From Gardnerella coleohominis (GTDB lineage Bacteria; Actinomycetota; Actinomycetes; Actinomycetales; Bifidobacteriaceae): a DNA stretch of 64,000 nt. The notes beneath the pieces were generated by a model. That model was not told where the DNA came from. It was given only the letters and a program-made list of their open reading frames with translations, and did not search any database. Positions within the stretch are counted from its first letter, which is position 1. Each line of letters starts with the position of its first letter. This document shows positions 1 through 7,662 of this stretch, one piece after another. A program made the translations under genes and the position numbers. Where the stretch lies: contig NZ_MNLH01000003.1 of assembly GCF_002896555.1 (NCBI RefSeq), forward strand, positions 186,001 to 250,000, given 5' to 3'.

Positions 1-1
1 C

Positions 2-2926
2 GAAGAAACGGCGAAGACTTCGAAAAGTGCTGATTCTGTGAAGGATGCCGGTTCTGCGGAGCATACCGGTGCTGCGGAGCAAGGGGATAAGAAGAAGGCT
101 GAAAATCAACCTGGTAGTTCTGCTGAGAAAAATGCTGAGCCTAAGACTGAGCAGCAGCAACCTGGTGGTAAGCCTGAGAAAAAGACTTCTGCAACGACTA
201 ATACAAATACTCAAAACGAAGCTTCCAATGATAAAAAGGCTAAGCAAAGCAGTAAAGACAATAAAGCTAAAGACGCTGCTAAATCTGCGAAAACTGAAAA
301 TCACGAAAACAGAAGCGTAACTGGCAATACCGAAAATAGCGCGCAATTCTATAATCCTGCATATCCAATGGATTATCCGAATGTATTTGCTGGTAATTTG
401 TCTACAAGTGCAAAGAATAAGTCTGGTACGCCTAAAAGCAGGAAAATACGTAAAAATAAAAATGTTAGAGTTGGATATCTTCCTGCTGGCACGTGGTTCG
501 AACTTATAAAAACAAATCCTAGTGATAAAGAAGACGCGTACGACTGGGCTAACTTTGAAGGTGAGCAATGTGATGCGTCAAGCGATAATACGTCTGGTAA
601 TAACGCGTCGAGCAATAATGCATCTGGCAATAATAAACAGTGCAAGAAAACGAAAGCTATTCCAGAAGGTGTTTCAATTCCATCAAAATATGGTGTAATT
701 ACATTTAGGCCAAGTAGGTGGACCAAAGATGGGAATTATAAAGTGCACGTACTTGTGCACTATCCTGATGGCACTACTTCCGATGAAGCAAATGCTGGAA
801 ATAGCAAAGGTGGTAAGTCTTCGCCTGTTTATGCAAACGTAGTTGTCACGCGATTTGATCCTCACGATAGTGATTTGCAACTTTCAATAATCAGCAAAGA
901 CAAAGAAGATCTGAAATATGGACAGTCCGATAACTCAGATTTAGTGTTATTGTCTGGTCAAGAGGTTAAGAAAACCACTTTTGATGCTTCTGCGCATCTT
1001 GGTATAGGCAATATCAATCAGCGTGTGATTTGCTATAAGAAAGATAAGAATGGAAATCCTGTTGATGGAAAATACGAGTCTGGTGGAATTAACGGGCTTG
1101 AATTAAAACAAGATACTAACGTAACAGTTTGGAAGCATGCCAGTTACGATCAGCAAAAGAAGTGCTTTGACGATCCTGCTAACGGCTGCAAGATGGCTGA
1201 CTTCCTTTATGACGATTACGTCTACAACGAGTATGTTAAAACACATCCGAATTTTGAGCCTAAGAGTGTAAACGAGCGCACAGTAGGGCAGTTTAAGGGA
1301 ACTGTAAATAAAACCGGTGATTTTGTGTGCAAAGTTTATGCTTTAAGAAATTCTGTTAAAGATGACGGCGTGCAAGACGAGCAAGATGATGCTTTAGTAA
1401 AGAAGTTTGATCAAATAGCTGCAGAAAAACACAATAAGATTGATGAAATTGATTCTGTGCTAAAGCAAGATGCTTTATTTAAGTCTGGAATTACTTGGGA
1501 AGCTAAAACTTTGAACATTACTGTTCGCAGAATGTCTTATTATTATCAGCCTTATTACGGTGATGGAATTGATACGCTACCTGGTAAAACTCAAGCTTCT
1601 ATTGTACCGCTTAACCAGTGCGGAGTTGGCAAAAATTGCAGTAAGAAGTTAGCTAGAACTCGTCATCTTCCTGACGGAACTTGGTTTGAAATAGCAAATT
1701 ATCCTAAGTCGACTGAAGAATTACCTGATTGGGCTTCGTTTATTGACGATGAAGATGACAGTGATCAAAGTAACAAGCCTAGCGAAGCTGGGGGTAAAGT
1801 CGGAAAAGATAGTAGTGATGGTTCCGGCGCAGTGTATGGAAAAATTACTGTAAGAATGAGCACTTGGATTAAAACAGGGTATTACTATGTGCCAGTGGTT
1901 GCGCATTATCCTGATGGCTCTTCTTCAAAGGATGAAGATTCCAGTAACGAAGGCAAGCCTATCTATTTGAAAGTCTCAGTCAACAATTCTCCACGGATTA
2001 ATAATGATGATTTAAAGTTACGTGTGACGACTGAAAAAGCTTCAGCTGATGGTGAGTCTGATTCACAAGCCGACGATTATGGCGATGTAGATCCAGACCA
2101 GGGCATCACAATGATGCGTGGAATGCGCTTTTTGAATCCGTATATTGATGCGTGGTCATTGCGTGAAGTGGGTAAGAAAATTTCGTTAAAAGTTTTGTGC
2201 ACTAAGGTGAGCAAAGCTAGCAAAGCTAGCAAAGACGGCACTGCTAACGTTAGTGGCTCTAGTGGTGCGAGTGTTTGGTCTAGTAATGTTGATGGTTTGA
2301 CTGCTCCTACGGAGGATCAAATTCATAAATGGGATCATATTAAAACTGTTGCTGAACTTAAAGGTTGTGATAAGAACCCAGCTTCGTGCGATGCAAAACG
2401 TACCCTATTTAGGCGAGATGTTGAAGCTAGTGATTGGGATGTGTATAACCCGTTCTATGCAGTAGAACGCACGGATTCGATTATTGGCGGCGCGCCTACA
2501 GAAACAGGCGATTACCAGTGCGTTGTGTATGCGTTGAAGCCGACGGCGCTCAAAAAATATGAAGATGCTGTTGCTGCAGTAGGCGGAGAAAGTAAAGCAA
2601 AAAACGGCGATACTCTTCTTAACGGCATCACTGGTATCAAAAAAGGCAAGGACTGGACGATGACCGCGGTCAAAATTCACGTTGTTGAGCCTTTTAAACT
2701 TCCAAAAACTGGATTCGCAGGCTGGAACATGATTCTTAGCGTTGCTACAACGATTTTCACAAGTCTTATGGTTCTTGCGTTTGTTCTCGACCAAACACAG
2801 TGGGGGCGCGCATTTATGAAAAATTTTGTATACAGAAATTCTGCTCAAAATGTCAGTGAAATAGCTGTTCAAAAGGGCACTGAAGTATCTGCTCGTAAGG
2901 GCAATGAAATAAAGGAGAGGAAATGA
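2..2926 (+). CDS. LPXTG-anchored surface protein with two Rib-like repeats, probable pilus accessory/tip subunit (5' end outside window)
   Basis: The reading frame is open to the window edge, so the start and signal peptide are missing; the GTG at 38 is simply the first internal start-like codon. After a Lys/Glu/Ser-rich disordered stretch (roughly 110 residues) come two related units, starting LPAGTWFEL (about residue 148 counted from base 38) and LPDGTWFEI (about residue 544). Each runs on to a YPDG-containing strand, which resembles Rib/RibLong surface repeats. The C-terminus has LPKTG (bases 2699-2713), a hydrophobic span and an unusually long tail of about 45 residues. The stop overlaps the start of the next pilin gene (ATGA), and a class C sortase follows, so I infer a pilus accessory or tip protein covalently attached to pilus or wall. 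An independent adhesin is the alternative. Confidence 0.8.
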   Translation, partial: EETAKTSKSADSVKDAGSAEHTGAAEQGDKKKAENQPGSSAEKNAEPKTEQQQPGGKPEKKTSATTNTNTQNEASNDKKAKQSSKDNKAKDAAKSAKTENHENRSVTGNTENSAQFYNPAYPMDYPNVFAGNLSTSAKNKSGTPKSRKIRKNKNVRVGYLPAGTWFELIKTNPSDKEDAYDWANFEGEQCDASSDNTSGNNASSNNASGNNKQCKKTKAIPEGVSIPSKYGVITFRPSRWTKDGNYKVHVLVHYPDGTTSDEANAGNSKGGKSSPVYANVVVTRFDPHDSDLQLSIISKDKEDLKYGQSDNSDLVLLSGQEVKKTTFDASAHLGIGNINQRVICYKKDKNGNPVDGKYESGGINGLELKQDTNVTVWKHASYDQQKKCFDDPANGCKMADFLYDDYVYNEYVKTHPNFEPKSVNERTVGQFKGTVNKTGDFVCKVYALRNSVKDDGVQDEQDDALVKKFDQIAAEKHNKIDEIDSVLKQDALFKSGITWEAKTLNITVRRMSYYYQPYYGDGIDTLPGKTQASIVPLNQCGVGKNCSKKLARTRHLPDGTWFEIANYPKSTEELPDWASFIDDEDDSDQSNKPSEAGGKVGKDSSDGSGAVYGKITVRMSTWIKTGYYYVPVVAHYPDGSSSKDEDSSNEGKPIYLKVSVNNSPRINNDDLKLRVTTEKASADGESDSQADDYGDVDPDQGITMMRGMRFLNPYIDAWSLREVGKKISLKVLCTKVSKASKASKDGTANVSGSSGASVWSSNVDGLTAPTEDQIHKWDHIKTVAELKGCDKNPASCDAKRTLFRRDVEASDWDVYNPFYAVERTDSIIGGAPTETGDYQCVVYALKPTALKKYEDAVAAVGGESKAKNGDTLLNGITGIKKGKDWTMTAVKIHVVEPFKLPKTGFAGWNMILSVATTIFTSLMVLAFVLDQTQWGRAFMKNFVYRNSAQNVSEIAVQKGTEVSARKGNEIKERK

Positions 2927-4677
2927 ATAATTTCACAAAACGATGCGTCGCCGCATTCGCCTCGCTCGCAATGGCTGGCACGCTGTGCGCGGCGGGTGCT
3001 GTGACAGTATCCAGCGTTGCGTGGGCTAGCAAGCCTGGTCCACGACAGGGTAGTCAACCTAAAGGTGGTAAGACTGGTTTTGATACTCCATCACAAGATG
3101 CAGTGCTTAAGTCAGCACCATGGGAACTTACTAGTGAAGAAAAGAATGCAACTTATTCCCTCACTATTTTCAAGTGGAAGGACGAGCTTGATAAGAGCGG
3201 CAAGCAGAAGAAGTCAACTCCTGTTCCCGGTGCTTCGTTCACTGTAAAAAAGGTGACAAAGATTGGTAGCGGTACTATTGACTTAACTAAGTACGCCGAT
3301 TGGGTTAAGGTCGCCAATCAGATGGATAAGCTTAATAAAAACACTGCTACTGTGACCACTGAAGCTGTTACTGGTTCTCCAAAAGATACTGATGCTAGTG
3401 GTGTTGCGAAGTTCGATCTTGGAATCGGTCTGTATCAAGTTACAGAATCAAATCCTCCAAAGGGCTTCTCTGCTGCCGAATCCAAGCCATTCTATATGAC
3501 AATCCCAAGGATTGAAAAGGATTCTGATGGCAACGTAGTCTACAACTATGCTCCATACGCGGATCCAAAGAACAAGGATTTGAGCAATAGCGTTAAGAAG
3601 ACTGCGGATACTTCTAAGACTGTTGGCGCTGGCGATAAGATTTCCTACACCATTAGTGCTGAGCTTGACAAGATGAAGGCAGCGGATGCTGATGCTACAG
3701 CTCTTACTGCCGATGATTTTAAAGGCTATTCTGTAGTCGATCTCGCTCCTGCTAATGCTTTTGTTTATCCTACTGACGACACCTCTCATAAGGTTACTGA
3801 TACCAGCATTGCAAAAGTAGTTACAAAGGTACAACTTGGAACCGGCGAAGCACCTGTAAATACCGATAAGACGCTTACTGCTAATACTGACTACACCGTT
3901 AGCGTTCCAGAAGAGTTTACGGATACAACCGATAATAATACTAAACGCGATAAGATTACTATCTCCTTCACTAATGACGGTAAGACTGCGCTTGCTGCAG
4001 CTGCTAACAATAATGCTGGCAATGTAGTAAAGGTATTTGTTACTTTAGAGTTCACTCTTGCTGATTCGACAACCCTTGGCAACAGCACTGTTATTAACAA
4101 GGGTGGCTTAATTCCTTCGCACGAGGGTAAGACTCCAGACGTTGTTACGGGTAAGGATAAGGCGGAAGTGAAGTTCTCAAAGTTCACTATTCAGAAGCTT
4201 TCTGCAAAGGATAACTCCAAGGTTACAGGCGCAAAGTTTAAGCTGTTTGCAGATAAGACCAATGCGGATAATTGCTCTAAGGCTATTACATCTAATCAGA
4301 ATGTAGATACCGCTTGCTCTGCTTATTCTACTAACTTCGGCGAGAAAGAAGCAAAGGGTACTGATGCTAAGACTGATGAATATTCAGTAGTTCGCGGTAA
4401 GAAGTACTACGTTGTGGAAACTGTTGCTCCAGCCGGTTACATTCGTAACCCTGATGCGGTTGAAGTAGAAGTTGGAGATAATGACGCTATTAAGAACTTC
4501 GAGTTCAAGGATGTTCCAGACGATAGCAACGGCTCTTGGCTCAGCCTTCTTCCAAAGACCGGTGCTGATGGCGTAATTATCTTCGCAGTTATCGGCATGT
4601 GCTTCGTTGGTTCCGGATTCTTTGTGTACATGCGTCGCCGCAAGAAGGAAGAGGAGCAGGCTAAGCTCCGCGCTTAA
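2923..4677 (+). CDS. Major (backbone) pilin, LPKTG type, with isopeptide-type Cna-B domains
   Basis: A 584-residue fimbrial protein with a Sec signal peptide (basic start, hydrophobic core, cleavage near the Ala-Ser at about residue 36), beta-rich domains and a sorting signal LPKTG at 543-547, followed by a membrane span and an RRRKKEEE tail. Domain-closing motifs YQVTES (Glu175) and YYVVETVAPAGY (Glu499) match the E-box of SpaA/Cna-B domains that form Lys-Asn isopeptide bonds. A central region around residues 225-390 looks like the fimbrial D2 fold. The start is set by AAAGGAGAGGAA just before ATG, overlapping the upstream stop by 4 bases, which suggests translational coupling. A class C sortase should polymerise this subunit. 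I did not find an unambiguous YPK pilin motif; a VYP occurs in the central domain. Confidence 0.9.
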   Translation: MNNFTKRCVAAFASLAMAGTLCAAGAVTVSSVAWASKPGPRQGSQPKGGKTGFDTPSQDAVLKSAPWELTSEEKNATYSLTIFKWKDELDKSGKQKKSTPVPGASFTVKKVTKIGSGTIDLTKYADWVKVANQMDKLNKNTATVTTEAVTGSPKDTDASGVAKFDLGIGLYQVTESNPPKGFSAAESKPFYMTIPRIEKDSDGNVVYNYAPYADPKNKDLSNSVKKTADTSKTVGAGDKISYTISAELDKMKAADADATALTADDFKGYSVVDLAPANAFVYPTDDTSHKVTDTSIAKVVTKVQLGTGEAPVNTDKTLTANTDYTVSVPEEFTDTTDNNTKRDKITISFTNDGKTALAAAANNNAGNVVKVFVTLEFTLADSTTLGNSTVINKGGLIPSHEGKTPDVVTGKDKAEVKFSKFTIQKLSAKDNSKVTGAKFKLFADKTNADNCSKAITSNQNVDTACSAYSTNFGEKEAKGTDAKTDEYSVVRGKKYYVVETVAPAGYIRNPDAVEVEVGDNDAIKNFEFKDVPDDSNGSWLSLLPKTGADGVIIFAVIGMCFVGSGFFVYMRRRKKEEEQAKLRA

Positions 4678-4710
4678 GTTAAATCCCTTTCTTTAAGCAT
4701 TAACGAAAAT

Positions 4711-4757
4711 GGGGAGTCGGGCGCGCGTTAACTAACGCTTTCCCGGCTCCCTTTTTA
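4711..4757 (+). terminator. Rho-independent terminator/attenuator between pilin and sortase genes
   Basis: GGGGAGTCGGG (4711-4721) pairs with CCCGGCTCCC (4742-4751) with one G-T wobble. A nested GCGTTA/TAACGC stem lies inside, and CTTTTTATTT follows. It sits between the pilin stop and the sortase ribosome binding site, so it probably lowers sortase transcription relative to pilin rather than ending the operon. Confidence 0.85.
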
Positions 4758-4772
4758 TTTATTGGAGGAATT

Positions 4773-5903
4773 ATGAAGTTGGCTGATTTTGCAGAGTCTG
4801 CTCGCGTGCTATTTAAGCGGCTGACTCGTATGTGCGCTAATAAGTCCTCCAAAAGTGTGGAAGATTCAGCGAGCTCTGGAATTGCTGAGTCTCCCGAAAA
4901 TACTGAATCTGCGCAGTCTACGCAAACTTTGCAATCTCCATCATCAAAATCGCAGTCTCCGCAATCGCAACAATCGCAACAAGACCAATCTTCTCCAAAA
5001 CCAATGTCCACACTTCGTAAGCTGGCTGAGCCGATTGCGCTTGTTACTATTGGCATTTTGTGTTTCAGCTATCCTGTGGTTTCTACTTTGGTCAACAATC
5101 ATGCTGCCAAGGAACTCTCAATCGAGTACGACAAATTAAATAAGGAAAAGCCTAAAGAAAATCGCGCGGAAATTTTGCGAAAGGCGCGTGAATACAACGT
5201 TCGCCACAAGGCAATTATTAGCGCGGATCCGTATAACGGCAGTAACGACTACATGGACACTCCCGAATATAAAGAGTACGAAAAAATGCTTAGCGAGCCG
5301 ATGGGGATTATGGGCATTGTTAAGATTCCGAAAATTGGCGTGAGACTGCCGATTTATCACGGAACTACTCAAGATACTCTCGCAATGGGCGCTGGGCATT
5401 TGTACGGCACGGATTTGCCGGTGGGTGGCAAAAGCAGGCACACGGTTGTGACGGCGCATACGGGTATGCCGGATGCCACGATGTTCGACGATTTAAACAC
5501 GCTGAAAAAAGGCGACTACTTCTATTTTGATGTGCAAGGCAAAACTCTTCGGTACAAAGTGTTTCGCATAAATGTGGTGGAGCCGAACGATATTCGCTTG
5601 CTGCGGCGCGAGAAGGGGCGCGACTTGGCGACGCTGATTACGTGTACGCCGTACGGAATTAACACGCACAGGCTGCTCGTGACGGGGTATCGCGTGCTGC
5701 CGGATCCTGCCAACGTGCCGGGCGACCATATGCAGTGGCCGCTGTGGATGACGCTGTTTGTGATATCGATGGTGATGTCTGCGGTGTTGATGGCGATGAT
5801 GCTGGTTGCGATTTTAAATAAGAAGCGCAATTCTAGGTTGCTTCGCGGTAGGCATTTGCTTGCGGTTTCGCGCAAAATGCTGCGCGAGTTGCGTCGCGAG
5901 TAG
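4773..5903 (+). CDS. srtC: Class C (pilus-polymerising) sortase
   Basis: A 376-residue transpeptidase of the class C family, which joins pilin subunits through LPXTG threonine and lysine side chains on the outer membrane face. Seen: catalytic His229 (TAHTGM), Cys291 in TLITCTPYG and Arg300 in NTHRLLVTGYR; one N-terminal membrane span (about 88-110) and a second near the C-terminus (about 322-348), typical for class C. The ADPY sequence before the catalytic domain fits the class C lid. The N-terminus carries a Ser/Gln-rich low-complexity stretch (about residues 45-75). ATTGGAGGAATT precedes the ATG. It is third in the pilus operon, behind an internal terminator. Confidence 0.93.
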   Translation: MKLADFAESARVLFKRLTRMCANKSSKSVEDSASSGIAESPENTESAQSTQTLQSPSSKSQSPQSQQSQQDQSSPKPMSTLRKLAEPIALVTIGILCFSYPVVSTLVNNHAAKELSIEYDKLNKEKPKENRAEILRKAREYNVRHKAIISADPYNGSNDYMDTPEYKEYEKMLSEPMGIMGIVKIPKIGVRLPIYHGTTQDTLAMGAGHLYGTDLPVGGKSRHTVVTAHTGMPDATMFDDLNTLKKGDYFYFDVQGKTLRYKVFRINVVEPNDIRLLRREKGRDLATLITCTPYGINTHRLLVTGYRVLPDPANVPGDHMQWPLWMTLFVISMVMSAVLMAMMLVAILNKKRNSRLLRGRHLLAVSRKMLRELRRE

Positions 5904-5950
5904 AGCAACGGCTGTATGCAGCGAGCGCGTTACCGCGCGCTATATCGCAG

Positions 5951-5999
5951 TGCTCAGGCAGGTCGTCGCGCTTATGGGTTTGATAAGTAAACAAAAGCA
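5951..5999 (+). repeat. Left flank of repeat module, copy 1 (direct repeat with 6570-6617)
   Basis: About 48 bases starting near TGCTCAGGCAGGTCGTCGCG and running into TAAGTAAACAAAA are repeated almost exactly at 6570-6617. Part of it (CTCAAGCAGGTCGTCG-like) also appears inverted near 27250-27268, so this is a dispersed element. Confidence 0.8.
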
Positions 6000-6190
6000 A
6001 GAAGGGGTTCTCGGTTTTGTTTACTTATTTACCCTGTAAGTAAACAAAATCGGGGAAGTGTTCTTGATTTTGTTTACTTAGAGGTCGTGTAAGTAAACAA
6101 ATTCGGGGAAGTGTTCTTGGTTTTGTGGACTTAGGTACCAGATAAGTAAACAAAATCGGGGAAGCTCGTTTGTTTGCTCGCTTACGAAAC
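5984..6190 (+). repeat. 53-bp palindromic tandem array, copy 1 (four units)
   Basis: TAAGTAAACAAAA begins at 5984, 6037, 6090 and 6143, an exact 53-base period. A full unit is a 44-base palindrome. In unit two, TAAGTAAACAAAATC (6037-6051) and GATTTTGTTTACTTA (6066-6080) are perfect 15-base inverted arms around GGGGAAGTGTTCTT; units one and three have slightly degraded arms. Spacers of 9 bases differ (6028-6036, 6081-6089, 6134-6142). The fourth unit is altered after GGGGAAGC. No open reading frame of note occupies it. Confidence 0.9.
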
Positions 6191-6570
6191 TCACGTTTCG
6201 TTAAAATCCGACAGACAAAAACAACTGAGCTCTTGTTCTAAACAAACAAGAGCTCAATGAAATCACGTGTAGGAGCAACCTACACAGGTAAAACAAATTC
6301 TAACACATTCAATTACGATTTGCACCTGTTGTATTGCGCCTAGTAGTGTTTGTGCAAGCGCTTTCGCATTAGTGTATCGAGAAGAAGCCTTTTTGGTCGT
6401 TGGATTACGCTTCTTTAGGGTGGTAAAGTAAGCGTAATCGAGTGCTCGCTTTGACTGAGTCTGAAATTATTGGGATTTCAGACTCCTTCAAAGCGTGATT
6501 TGGCTTAATTGTGAAGCACGGTGTGCTTCACATGCCAAATCAGCCGAACGGCTATGCCGTGAGGATTAGT
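6191..6570. other. Cluster of stem-loops between the two repeat arrays, no gene seen
   Basis: Several strong inverted repeats follow one another. TGAGCTCTTGTT/AACAAGAGCTCA spans 6226-6256 (12-base arms). GTGTAGG/CCTACAC lies near 6266-6285. GATTACGCTT/AAGCGTAATC lies near 6401-6440. A long one spans 6447-6494 (CGCTTTGA outer, GAGTCTGAAAT inner arms). A nested one spans 6496-6541 (GATTTGGC/GCCAAATC around GTGAAGCAC/GTGCTTCAC). None has a convincing T-run, so they are not ordinary terminators. They could be a structured RNA, a MITE-like insertion or REP-type repeats. Confidence 0.7.
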
Positions 6571-6602
6571 GCTCAAGCAGGTCGTTGCGCTTATGGGTTT
6601 GA

Positions 6603-6707
6603 TAAGTAAACAAAATCGGGGAAGTGTTCTTGGTTTTGTGGACTTAGGTACCAGATAAGTAAACAAAATCGGGGAAGCTTGTTTGTTTGCTCGCTTACGA
6701 AACTCGC
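6603..6707 (+). repeat. 53-bp palindromic tandem array, copy 2 (two units)
   Basis: The same element as at 5984-6190 but with only two starts, at 6603 and 6656, again 53 bases apart. The spacer GGTACCAGA (6647-6655) is identical to the last spacer of copy 1, and the same altered ending (GGGGAAGC, then GTTTGTTTGCTCGCTTACGA) follows. Copy 2 therefore looks like a duplicate from which two central units were lost, or copy 1 gained them. Confidence 0.88.
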
Positions 6708-6808
6708 AATGCAGCTTCAAGCAAGGCGATGCGACACGCCGGCTTGCGCCCAATCAAATTCTGAGTATAGTAGTTACTCGGTTCGCGAAATGAACCAAGA
6801 TAACCAAC

Positions 6809-6882
6809 GCCCCTTTAGCTCAGTTGGTTAGAGCAGCTGACTCTTAATCAGCGTGTCCAGGGTTCGAATCCCTGAGGGGGCA
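6809..6882 (+). tRNA. tRNA-Lys (anticodon CTT)
   Basis: The cloverleaf is readable: acceptor GCCCCTT/AGGGGGC, D-arm GCTC...GAGC, anticodon stem GCTGA/TCAGC with loop CTCTTAA (anticodon CTT), T-arm CAGGG-TTCGAAT-CCCTG, discriminator A. No CCA is encoded. A terminator follows directly. Confidence 0.95.
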
Positions 6883-6887
6883 CAAAC

Positions 6888-6917
6888 AAAAACCCAAGCT
6901 TCATCGCTTGGGTTTTT
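6888..6917 (+). terminator. Terminator of tRNA-Lys
   Basis: AAAAACCCAAGC (6888-6899) pairs perfectly with GCTTGGGTTTTT (6906-6917), ending in a T-run directly behind the tRNA. Confidence 0.9.
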
Positions 6918-7662
6918 CATATCTAATATTTCGGATTATTTCCCAACAAGTAGAGTTATTTCTCTGGTTATTTCGGGTTATTTCGGGTTATTTCCCAAAA
7001 AGTGTCCAATATTCAATATCAAATGTGAATAACATGTTAATTTATTGGCCTTAAAATAATACGATCTAAAAAATTTCTTGCGCTAGAAATGTTGGAATAT
7101 AGCCGTTCTTATATAAGAGCTCGTGTTTTTTGAAATCAGATTCATAAAAATTTACATATTAATTGCATATTTTATTTACTACGTAGTGCTAAAGTTTGTG
7201 AAAAATATTTTGTGAAATCGTTGATGAATGTATTTATCTGCTATTTACAAAGCATTTTGAATTGTTTTTAAATTGTTTTTGCATTTGATAGCGGTAGAAA
7301 ATTCATAACATCTTACAGAAATATTTACACTTATTAGTAATGCTCAGAACTTGTAAGAGTAGTTTCTGCAACATTTTATTGAGATTTTGGGAGCTAATTC
7401 TGAATTAACCCAAATTTGATTTAGAACGTTGCAGTTAACGCATTAGTCCATTCTTGTTTGGGCTACATGTGATGTATGCGCGATATGTGAATTAGATGTC
7501 ACGATATGTGCATGTGAAACGTGTGTGGAACGAGTTACATGTGTGGCATGAGTTACACGCGTTAAGTCATACGTGCGTTGAGTCACATGTGCGTTGAATT
7601 ACATGTGCGTTGAATTACAAGCGTACTTGAGCGTGCAGTTCTATTTGAAAGAGAGTGTATTT
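6918..7662. other. AT-rich intergenic region with short tandem repeats upstream of the giant subtilase
   Basis: No gene is seen in 745 bases. Near 6966-6999 an 11-base unit (GGTTATTTCGG-like) is repeated three times. At 7539-7618 a degenerate repeat becomes a clear 16-base tandem: ACGTGCGTTGAGTCAC (7571-7586), then ATGTGCGTTGAATTAC twice (7587-7602, 7603-7618). This array lies 45 to 125 bases before the protease start and probably falls in its promoter or leader. Confidence 0.7.

Noticed and set aside
5984..6190. Reading the 53-base array as a CRISPR
   Set aside because: Spacers are only 9 bases, one is identical between the two copies, repeats are palindromic along their full length, and no cas genes are near.
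7594..7662. Earlier start of the giant protease at 7594
   Set aside because: The ATG lies inside a 16-base tandem repeat and would put 23 non-signal residues before a good signal peptide.
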